Origin: Anaerolineales bacterium
Lineage (GTDB): Bacteria > Chloroflexota > Anaerolineae > Anaerolineales > Villigracilaceae
Direction: 5' to 3'
NCBI GenBank assembly: GCA_020847355.1
Contig: JADLCG010000065.1
Coordinates: 1 to 9,160 of the forward strand
Length of the DNA: 9,160 bases
Part shown: in pieces, positions 1-5,789 of the stretch
Position numbering within the stretch: the stretch's first letter is position 1
Layout: every line of letters starts with the position of its first letter
The notes under the pieces: generated by a model
Seen by the model: only the letters and a program-made list of their open reading frames with translations
Told to the model about the DNA's origin: nothing
The model's database searches: none
Made by a program: the position numbers and the translations under genes

Positions 1-206
1 CCTTTGGCGGAATTTGTTTCTCCGTCTTCTTCATCTTTTTATTTTTTGGCTTATTGCGGCTAGTCTTCTTCGGCGCTTGCCGTTTTGGATGGAAGCGCCA
101 TCACGGACCTTGGCGTGAAAATTGGGATGATGGCGTTCCGCCGATGTTTGATGAATGGCATAAAAAAGCACATGCAGATTCGGCTGGTGGCGAGAAAATC
201 AAATAA
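1..206 (+). CDS. Small one-helix membrane protein, C-terminal fragment
   Basis: An open frame runs in from the left edge and ends at TAA 204-206, giving 67 visible residues; the start lies outside the window. The visible part begins with a strongly hydrophobic, Phe-rich helix (about residues 1-24). A basic, aromatic tail follows, containing HHGPW, then VPPMFDEWHKKAH, and a polar end. This looks like a single-pass membrane protein with a short tail. I do not recognise a named family. From memory, short proteins with a PPMF-EWH tail occur beside OmpR-type two-component genes in Anaerolineae, which would fit the next two genes, but this was not searched. A functional link to the regulator and kinase is inferred from proximity only, and a hairpin-forming repeat lies between them. 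Reading frame: fairly sure. Function: unknown. Confidence 0.6.
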   Translation, partial: FGGICFSVFFIFLFFGLLRLVFFGACRFGWKRHHGPWRENWDDGVPPMFDEWHKKAHADSAGGEKIK

Positions 207-224
207 TCAGAAGAGAGGGTCAAA

Positions 225-259
225 GGAATTAGAGGGGAATCGCCTCAACCTCTAATTCC
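225..259. repeat. Inverted repeat, possible terminator or attenuator
   Basis: GGAATTAGAGG (225-235) and CCTCTAATTCC (249-259) form a perfect 11-bp stem with a 13-nt loop. A second partial copy of the right arm follows directly, so CTAATTCC occurs in tandem. The hairpin sits 18 nt after the stop of the small membrane protein and 33 nt before the response regulator start. No clean T-tract follows, so it is not a textbook Rho-independent terminator. It could end the upstream transcript, act as an operator, or be a dispersed repeat. Confidence 0.55.
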
Positions 260-278
260 TAATTCCTAAGCTTTCCTT

Positions 279-284
279 TATACT
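279..284 (+). promoter_or_regulatory. Putative -10 element for the two-component genes
   Basis: TATACT matches the -10 consensus at five of six positions and lies 8 nt before the response regulator ATG. A start point about 7 nt downstream would fall almost on the ATG, giving a leaderless or nearly leaderless mRNA. No Shine-Dalgarno site is visible before this gene, and no convincing -35 box is seen. Confidence 0.35.
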
Positions 285-292
285 TTATACCA

Positions 293-970
293 ATGAATCA
301 ACTCATCCTCGTCGTAGACGACGAACCTAAAATTGTGCGCTTGGCGCGCGATTATTTAGAAAAAAATAATTTTCGCGTCGTCACCGCGGGCGATGGACAA
401 TCTGCGCTCGCTACTGCGCGCAGAGAAAAGCCAGACCTCATCATCCTAGACTTAATGATCCCAGTCATTGACGGGCGTGAAGTGTGCAAAATTCTACGCA
501 AAGAAAGCGACGTACCCATCATCATGCTCACGGCCCTGGCTGAAGAGATTGATCAAGTGACCGGTCTCGAAATCGGCGCGGATGATTACATCACCAAACC
601 TTTTTCGCCGCGCGCTTTGATCGCCAGAGTCCGCGCTTTGCTTCGCAGAGTGACTGGCGCGATAAAGTTGCCCAATGTCATTCGCGTTGGTCGTCTTGAG
701 ATTGACGCGGAGAGATATTCCGTCGCTTATCAAGGCAACCCGATCAAACTCACGCCGAATGAATTTAGATTGTTGCAATTGCTTGCAAGTCATGCCGGCA
801 ACATCTTGACTCGCGAACAGATTTTAGAAAACTTGCATGGCGTTTCTAATAGCTTTGACCGCAGTATTGATTCGCACATCAAAAACTTGAGAAAGAAATT
901 GGAACAAGCCTCCAACCAAATGCTGATTGAAACAGTCTATGGAATTGGCTATCGTTTCGCGGAAAAGTAA
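293..970 (+). CDS. OmpR/PhoB-family response regulator
   Basis: This is a complete 225-residue two-component response regulator, the usual length for the OmpR/PhoB family. The receiver domain covers about residues 3-117. It has the acidic pair D9-D10, the phospho-acceptor D53 in the ILDLMIP strand, the switch threonine T80 and the conserved K102 in TKPF. The C-terminal winged-helix DNA-binding domain (about 128-223) has the LTPNEFRLL segment and ends with the typical VYGIGYRF wing. It probably binds DNA as a phosphorylated dimer and is controlled by the kinase gene 14 bp downstream. No Shine-Dalgarno site precedes the ATG, but a -10-like TATACT lies 8 nt upstream. The regulon cannot be read from the sequence; the upstream small membrane protein gene or the operon itself are possible targets. 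Confidence 0.95.
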   Translation: MNQLILVVDDEPKIVRLARDYLEKNNFRVVTAGDGQSALATARREKPDLIILDLMIPVIDGREVCKILRKESDVPIIMLTALAEEIDQVTGLEIGADDYITKPFSPRALIARVRALLRRVTGAIKLPNVIRVGRLEIDAERYSVAYQGNPIKLTPNEFRLLQLLASHAGNILTREQILENLHGVSNSFDRSIDSHIKNLRKKLEQASNQMLIETVYGIGYRFAEK

Positions 971-984
971 TTAACAGTATTTTT

Positions 985-2061
985 ATGCCCGATCCTCAAT
1001 CTCCTCCAGGCTTTCGCGCTAGGCGCGGTAGGCGCAGATTTTTCCCATTCGCGCCGCTCTTTTTTTTCAGCGCCATCTTTTTTATCGGCGGTACTGCCGC
1101 GTTATTTTATTTATTGTTTTCAAAATATGCGGGCGTTCGGAATATTTGGCTTTTGGTTTGCGGCGCGCCTGCAATTGCTTTCATTATCATCGCCGTCACA
1201 ATTTTCAATTTGTACATGCGCTTTGGCAAGCCGCTAGAGAATCTTTTTAGCGCCATCAATGCGGTCTCAGAGGGAGATTTATCCGCGCGGGCGTCTGAAA
1301 CCAAGTCGGATATGTTTAGCGAATTGATCGCCCGCTTCAACAAAATGATTGACGAACTGGAACGCGCCGATAAACAACGCCGCAACCTCACGGCGGATAT
1401 CGCTCACGAGTTACGCACGCCGTTGCATATTATTCAGGGAAATTTGGAAGGCATTGTGGATGGCGTTTATCAGCCGACTCACGAACACATCAACAATACA
1501 TTGGATGAGACTAAACTATTGACGCGCCTGATCAATGACTTGCAGACTTTGTCGCTCGCCGAGTCTCAGCAATTGCCGCTTCATCCTACCCGCTTCCTGG
1601 TCGTTGACCTGCTACATGACCTCGCTTCGAGTTTTTCTTCTCAAGCCTCAACTCTCGGCATTGACTTGAAAACAAATATCAAAGATTCGACTTTAGAATT
1701 CAATGCGGATTATGACCGACTCAATCAAGCGCTATCTAATTTAATTTCAAACGCTCTGCGGCATACCCCTCAAGGCGGGACAATCTCAATTGCCGCCGAA
1801 TTATCAATTGCCAATCACATTTTACAAATTACGATTACAGATACCGGCTCAGGCATTCCCGCTGAAGATTTACCCTTCATCTTTGATAGATTCTGGCGCG
1901 GGGATAAATCGCGCACAGGCAGAGTTAATAGCGGCTTAGGTCTTGCGATTACCAAGCAACTCGTCGAAGCGCATGGCGGGAAAATAAAAGCTGAAAGCGA
2001 ACTTGGCGTAGGCACAACCTTTACTATCGAGTTGCCTAGCGCCAACGAAAAATTCTTATAA
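985..2061 (+). CDS. HAMP-containing sensor histidine kinase
   Basis: This is a 358-residue membrane histidine kinase and the likely partner of the response regulator 14 bp upstream. A basic N-terminus (RARRGRRR) precedes helix 1 (about 22-45). Helix 2 spans about 54-77, so the outside loop is only around 8 residues and there is no periplasmic sensor domain. A HAMP linker (about 78-130) leads to the dimerisation domain with DIAHELRTPL, where H141 is the phosphorylated histidine. The ATPase domain has the N box (N256 in NLISNALRH), G1 box DTGSGIP (286-292), F box FDRFWR (300-305) and G2 box GLGLAI (317-322). All catalytic motifs look intact. It resembles BaeS-type kinases. The short loop suggests sensing in or at the membrane, perhaps through a partner protein, which is an inference. 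No Shine-Dalgarno site is seen, so translation may be coupled to the upstream gene. Confidence 0.94.
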   Translation: MPDPQSPPGFRARRGRRRFFPFAPLFFFSAIFFIGGTAALFYLLFSKYAGVRNIWLLVCGAPAIAFIIIAVTIFNLYMRFGKPLENLFSAINAVSEGDLSARASETKSDMFSELIARFNKMIDELERADKQRRNLTADIAHELRTPLHIIQGNLEGIVDGVYQPTHEHINNTLDETKLLTRLINDLQTLSLAESQQLPLHPTRFLVVDLLHDLASSFSSQASTLGIDLKTNIKDSTLEFNADYDRLNQALSNLISNALRHTPQGGTISIAAELSIANHILQITITDTGSGIPAEDLPFIFDRFWRGDKSRTGRVNSGLGLAITKQLVEAHGGKIKAESELGVGTTFTIELPSANEKFL

Positions 2062-2078
2062 AGTGACTGTCGCTTTAT
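2058..2078. terminator. Hairpin spanning two convergent stop codons
   Basis: ATAAAGTGA (2058-2066), loop CTG, and TCGCTTTAT (2070-2078) form a 9-bp stem with one G-T wobble. The kinase stop TAA (2059-2061) pairs with the complement of the aminotransferase stop (2075-2077). It is the only hairpin between the two converging genes and could act on both strands. The stem is AT-rich and neither flank has a long T-tract, so termination would be weak. Confidence 0.45.
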
Positions 2079-3424
2079 TTAACTGCCTTGTCCGTAATCT
2101 CCAAAGCCCTATCTAAAATATCCATCCCCTCTTTCAACTCTTCTTCGGTAATAATCAATGGCGGGATAATTAAGATAGTATGCCAATGGGTATATAAAAA
2201 TAAACCATGATCGGCGCAATATTTTTTTAGCGCGTTCATTTCAGGCGAAGATGAATTCCACGGAGCCATTGGTTCTTTGGTCTCTCTATTTTTGACTACT
2301 TCGATAATGCCAAATAAACCGATGTTGCGGACTTCGCCAATCGAAGGATGCGCCTCGCCTAAATCGGTCAACATTCTTCGCAAAACATTTCCCATTTTAG
2401 AAGCATGTTCAACAATTTTTTCTTCTTTCATTACTTCGATATTAGCAATCGCCGCCGCCAATGAAATGGGATGGGAGGTGTAAGTGAGACCGCTTTCAAA
2501 AGCATGTTCGTCAAACGCAGAGGCGATCTCTGGTTTCAGGGCAACTGCTCCAAGCGGCGCGTACGCGGAGGTTAATCCCTTTGCCATGGTGAGCATGTCT
2601 GGAATCACGTTCCAATGTTCGATGGCGAACATCTTGCCCGTGCGCCCAAAGCCGCTCATCACTTCGTCGCAAATCATCAAGATATTGTATTTGTCACATA
2701 ACTGACGAACGCCCTGCATGTATCCGCTGGGGGGGATGATAATACCGTTCGTGCCGGTAACAGTTTCGATTAAGATAGCGGCGATGGAGTCGGGTCCTTC
2801 ATACAAGATAATTTCTTCAAGATGATTCAAATAGTCGCGCGTAAAATCTTCTTCTGAAATATTTGGATTCGTACGATGAAACGTGGAACGATAACGATAC
2901 GGATCAAGAAAATGCACTACGCCCGACATAAGATTTGGCTCCCATGCCACGCGGCGCGGATCGCCCGTCGCCGCCATTGCCCCGGCGGAAGCGCCATGAT
3001 ACGAACGATAACGGGTTAAGATTTTGTGCTTCTTGGTATAACCGCGCGCAAGTTTGATCGCGTTTTCGTTGGCATCGGCGCCGCCAAGCGTAAATAAAAC
3101 TTTGCTCAGGGCTTTATTTGGCGTAATTTCTGCAACCGCTTTGCTCGCCAACGCGCGGACTTTCGTCGTCATCCCCGGCGCGGCATAAGGTAATTCTGCC
3201 GCTTGCTCTTGCATAGCTTTGATGACTTTCTCATTTCCATGACCGATATTGACGCACATCGTCATTGAATTGAAGTCTAGATATTTTTTATCGTCTATAT
3301 CCCAAAAATAAACGCCTTTGGCTTTTTTGACTGCAATTGGGTTTACCTTGGCTTGCGCAGACCAGGTCCAAAAAACGTGTTCTTTGGAGAGCGGGAGAAT
3401 TTCGTCATCAGGGAGATTGAACAT
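2075..3424 (-). CDS. Class III PLP-dependent aminotransferase
   Basis: This is a full-length (449 residues) fold-type I, class III omega-aminotransferase, a cytosolic enzyme that moves an amino group between an amine or amino acid and a keto acid. The glycine-rich cofactor segment is LGGADANENAIKLAR (113-127), followed by YRSYHGAS (139-146). D253 in ICDEVMSGFGRTG contacts the pyridine nitrogen. K282 in MAKGLTSAYAPLG is the predicted Schiff-base lysine. GLTYTSHP (312-319) is the usual late cofactor loop. The N-terminal HVFWTWSAQ recalls enzymes annotated as taurine:pyruvate or 3-aminobutyryl-CoA aminotransferases; this is from memory, and the substrate cannot be fixed by reading. The ATG has an AGAGG site 6 nt upstream. 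It appears monocistronic: it converges on the kinase and diverges from the P-loop gene, so the neighbours give no pathway clue. Confidence 0.92.
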   Translation of the reverse strand: MFNLPDDEILPLSKEHVFWTWSAQAKVNPIAVKKAKGVYFWDIDDKKYLDFNSMTMCVNIGHGNEKVIKAMQEQAAELPYAAPGMTTKVRALASKAVAEITPNKALSKVLFTLGGADANENAIKLARGYTKKHKILTRYRSYHGASAGAMAATGDPRRVAWEPNLMSGVVHFLDPYRYRSTFHRTNPNISEEDFTRDYLNHLEEIILYEGPDSIAAILIETVTGTNGIIIPPSGYMQGVRQLCDKYNILMICDEVMSGFGRTGKMFAIEHWNVIPDMLTMAKGLTSAYAPLGAVALKPEIASAFDEHAFESGLTYTSHPISLAAAIANIEVMKEEKIVEHASKMGNVLRRMLTDLGEAHPSIGEVRNIGLFGIIEVVKNRETKEPMAPWNSSSPEMNALKKYCADHGLFLYTHWHTILIIPPLIITEEELKEGMDILDRALEITDKAVK

Positions 3425-3430
3425 GGGAGT

Positions 3431-3435
3431 CCTCT
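3431..3435 (-). promoter_or_regulatory. Ribosome binding site of the aminotransferase
   Basis: The minus strand reads AGAGG followed by 6 nt and then the ATG at 3424. This supports the chosen start. Confidence 0.7.
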
Positions 3436-3465
3436 ATAAATGGTAATTTTATAAATAGTTCACAA

Positions 3466-3473
3466 ATTATAAT
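3466..3473. promoter_or_regulatory. Palindromic -10 element between divergent genes
   Basis: ATTATAAT is its own reverse complement, so a perfect TATAAT is read on both strands. On the plus strand it ends 11 nt before the ATG at 3485. On the minus strand it would start transcription near 3459, giving a leader of about 35 nt that contains the AGAGG site of the aminotransferase. Convincing -35 boxes are absent. The 60-bp spacer is AT-rich and also holds a direct repeat TATAAAT (3435-3441 and 3450-3456), a possible operator. Confidence 0.45.
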
Positions 3474-3484
3474 CGGATGCGATT

Positions 3485-4027
3485 ATGGATAGATTCCCTT
3501 ACAAGCGTATCGTCGTGATTGGCACAACTTCCAGCGGAAAATCCACGTTGGCAGGGGAACTTGCCAGAAAATTCAATTTGCGCTTTGTGGAATTAGACGC
3601 TTTGTATTGGAGACCGAATTGGAAGCCGACCCCGCCGCTTGAATTTCGGGAAAAGGTTCTAGAAGCTATTGAGGGTGGCGCTTGGATTGTTGCGGGAAAT
3701 TACAGCAGTGTGCGCGATTTGATTTGGAATAAAGCCGAATGCGTGATTTGGCTGGATTATCCATTTAGAATCGTCTTTTGGAGATTGATCAAACGGACAA
3801 TTCACAGATCGGTGACGCAAGAGCTTTTATGGGGCACAAATACGGAAAGCTTCTGGAAACATCTCAAATTGTGGTCTGAAGATTCTTTGATTCATTGGTT
3901 ATTCAAAACCTATTGGCGTAGAAAAAGAGAAACGCCGCTTTTGTTGAGGCAATATCTGCACTTAAAGGCGTTTCATTTCAAACATCCAAAAGAAGCGCAG
4001 GCGTGGGTTAGCGATCTTGTTTTCTGA
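3485..4027 (+). CDS. P-loop nucleotide kinase-like protein (FlaR / topology modulation type)
   Basis: This complete 180-residue protein opens with a beta strand and the Walker A loop GTTSSGKST (13-21), as in adenylate kinase-like and shikimate kinase-like P-loop enzymes. The segment LDALYWRPNW (38-46), then WIVAGNYSS (67-75) and a Walker B-like CVIWLDYP (86-93), match proteins commonly annotated as topology modulation protein or FlaR-related AAA ATPase; this assignment is from memory. The substrate is unknown. The C-terminal half is basic and unusually rich in tryptophan, with 12 Trp in 180 residues. No Shine-Dalgarno site precedes the ATG, but TATAAT lies 11 nt upstream, suggesting a very short leader. 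The last 20 bp overlap tail-to-tail with the next minus-strand gene. It has no obvious functional link to its neighbours. Confidence 0.82.
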   Translation: MDRFPYKRIVVIGTTSSGKSTLAGELARKFNLRFVELDALYWRPNWKPTPPLEFREKVLEAIEGGAWIVAGNYSSVRDLIWNKAECVIWLDYPFRIVFWRLIKRTIHRSVTQELLWGTNTESFWKHLKLWSEDSLIHWLFKTYWRRKRETPLLLRQYLHLKAFHFKHPKEAQAWVSDLVF

Positions 4028-4505
4028 ACCATCCAGTTACTTGTGTTAACCCAATGAGAGTGACTGCCACAAGAAATACGCCCCATTCAAAGGTGAATTG
4101 CACTTGCGTATATAAAGCCAGCGAAACCAATAGCAAACCCGCTAAGGTTAATAAACTTAATCGTGCGAGATGCCGGCGTTCTAAGCCGTATGAATCTTCA
4201 TCTTTGGCGGAGAGGCGTAAGCGGCGGCGAAAATCCGTTAAATCCCAAGCGCAGAGCGCGAAGAGCGAACCCGCCAACAGCCAGCTAAATTCAAAGCCGA
4301 GAACCAGCCCAAATGCCGAGCATAAAACAGACGCCAGCAAAGCTACGGATGAGAACCAGCGCCATTCCTGCCAAATGGAAATGAGCCAAACTGCGCCGAT
4401 GAATAAAATCCAGCCGGCGCTTGTTTCCCAGCCTGCCTGAGCATAGCCCCAAGCCAGCGAACCGGCGCTCAGAATTACGCTAATGAATAAAGCTATATCC
4501 GTCAT
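4008..4505 (-). CDS. Multi-helix membrane protein, last gene of the MoxR operon
   Basis: I do not recognise this 165-residue protein. It is strongly hydrophobic, with about six candidate membrane segments (roughly 4-22, 30-46, 52-70, 74-88, 113-133 and 139-157). A charged loop, RRRLRLSAKDEDSYGLERRH (93-112), separates the first four from the last two. No catalytic motif is visible. The ATG overlaps the DUF58 stop as ATGA, and a GGAG site lies 6 nt upstream (4512-4515), so it is translationally coupled to DUF58 and very likely belongs to the operon. It could anchor or regulate the MoxR/DUF58 pair at the membrane, which is inferred from position alone. Its 3' end overlaps the convergent P-loop gene by 20 bp. 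Coding reality is well supported by the coupling and the regular hydrophobic pattern. Confidence 0.78.
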   Translation of the reverse strand: MTDIALFISVILSAGSLAWGYAQAGWETSAGWILFIGAVWLISIWQEWRWFSSVALLASVLCSAFGLVLGFEFSWLLAGSLFALCAWDLTDFRRRLRLSAKDEDSYGLERRHLARLSLLTLAGLLLVSLALYTQVQFTFEWGVFLVAVTLIGLTQVTGWFRKQDR

Positions 4506-5788
4506 GTCTGGCTCCGATAGGCAAACCCTTGCGGACGACTGCGCTTCAAAAGCGGACCGACAGCCTGATCAAACTTCTGCGACACATCCCACTCGATGAC
4601 TTGTACGCCCGCCCGTTCAAGCCGCTTGATCAATAAATCTCTTTCCAAGCGGATGATGCGCGCGGCGAGTTGAATTTCCGGCGAATTTGGTAAATAGCCG
4701 AGTTCAAATTGAATTGGATTTGGGCTGAGCGTCAGAATTTGATAGCCTTTGGCGCGCAATTGTATGATTGCATCTAAGTCGCTGTGCGCGAGCGGGCTGA
4801 CTAAAATAATTTGCGATTGCGGCGGAAACATGCGCGAGGAAAGATGCTCTAAACCGGCGAAGACGGAACTGCTTCCGGTTGCGGCTTTGGCTAACCCGCG
4901 CATAATTTTTTCGCGTTGAATTTTTCCGTAGCCGGGCAAAGTCCAGCTGAGATAACTGCCATACACCAACAAGCCGACGCGGTTGCCCTGCGCGAGTAGA
5001 ACGTCTGAAAGCGCGGCGGCGGCGGTGACTGAATGCTCGAAGATGGAATGTTTGCCTTGAAATAGATTGGTCAAATCGCGCGCGTCTAAAACTACGCCCA
5101 CGTCTGCAACGCGATCCTGCTGAAATTCATTGGCGTAGAGCGCTTCCGCGTGGCGGGCGCTGGCGCGCCAATTGACTGCGCGCGGCGAATCGCCGGGTTG
5201 ATATTCGCGCACGCCGAAGAACTCCGTGCCGGAGCCGCCCGCGCGCGCCGCAATCTGACCGGCGTACACGCGCGTTTTACGCGGATGGATCGCCGCTGTT
5301 TTAAGACGGCGTAAATCTGGAAAGATAAATAATTGCGCGGGCGCGGAGAAACTCGCTGAGCGGCGCATGAGACCGAATGGATCGCGCGCTTCGGCGGAGA
5401 TGGCGTCAAAGTTGTATGTGCCGCGCGGGGCGAAAAGCGTATAACTCCAAGCGTAGGAACTGTTTTTCGGAAGCCGAATCAGGCGGCGGGTCGAGTTGGG
5501 GCGCGCGGTTATTTTTTCCGCAAGTTGATCTTCAAGATACAGTTCTTCAAGCGCGTCTCCATGATTTTGAATTATGAGCGTCATGGTCACTTCTGCATCC
5601 GGCGCGGCTCTTTCGTGCGAGAGTTTTCTTTCGATAGAAATGTTGAGCGTTTGCGGCGCGCTATAAAAACCATAAAAAAGATAGAGCGCGAAGGGCAGCG
5701 CCAGCGCGATGAATTCGCCGCGCAGGGCAATTAGCCCGCCGAGCAACAATCCATAAATCAGCGTGGAGAGTAAAAGCGAGCGGCGCAA
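4502..5788 (-). CDS. DUF58 protein with vWA-like domain
   Basis: This 428-residue protein has two N-terminal membrane helices (about 4-21 and 25-42). A beta-rich region follows (about 47-155), and then the DUF58 signature with GTEFFGVREYQPGDSPRAVN (187-206) and WRASAR. A von Willebrand A-like Rossmann region (about 228-410) starts at VGVVLDARD. The metal-site motif is degenerate: the expected DxSxS reads DARDL (235-239), so metal binding may be lost. DUF58 proteins accompany MoxR AAA+ ATPases and are thought to act as their adaptor or effector. The start is TTG: an in-frame TGA lies just upstream (5798-5800), and GGTGATC (5796-5802) lies 7 nt before the TTG. That site matches seven consecutive bases expected to pair with the 16S rRNA 3' end. 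MoxR ends 1 nt before this start. The 3' end overlaps the next gene by 4 nt. Confidence 0.92.
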   Translation of the reverse strand: MRRSLLLSTLIYGLLLGGLIALRGEFIALALPFALYLFYGFYSAPQTLNISIERKLSHERAAPDAEVTMTLIIQNHGDALEELYLEDQLAEKITARPNSTRRLIRLPKNSSYAWSYTLFAPRGTYNFDAISAEARDPFGLMRRSASFSAPAQLFIFPDLRRLKTAAIHPRKTRVYAGQIAARAGGSGTEFFGVREYQPGDSPRAVNWRASARHAEALYANEFQQDRVADVGVVLDARDLTNLFQGKHSIFEHSVTAAAALSDVLLAQGNRVGLLVYGSYLSWTLPGYGKIQREKIMRGLAKAATGSSSVFAGLEHLSSRMFPPQSQIILVSPLAHSDLDAIIQLRAKGYQILTLSPNPIQFELGYLPNSPEIQLAARIIRLERDLLIKRLERAGVQVIEWDVSQKFDQAVGPLLKRSRPQGFAYRSQT

Positions 5789-5789
5789 A

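Noticed and set aside
2277..2705. Two adjacent plus-strand frames opposite the aminotransferase
   Set aside because: They are antisense to well-conserved aminotransferase motifs and show no domain or ribosome binding site.
4054..4440. 128-residue plus-strand open frame
   Set aside because: It lies wholly antisense to the coupled membrane protein gene, has a low-complexity Lys/Arg/Ser/Asn composition with no domain, and has no ribosome binding site. It is a shadow frame.
5092..5409. 105-residue minus-strand frame within DUF58
   Set aside because: It is a frame-shifted reading of a GCGC-rich part of the DUF58 gene, Arg/Ala/Pro-rich and without recognisable features, while the DUF58 signature is intact in the other frame.
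5140..5420. Dense GCGC clusters as a possible repeat or foreign segment
   Set aside because: The clusters fall within intact codons of DUF58 and recur more sparsely through the other genes, so they reflect general codon and dinucleotide preference and not a discrete element.
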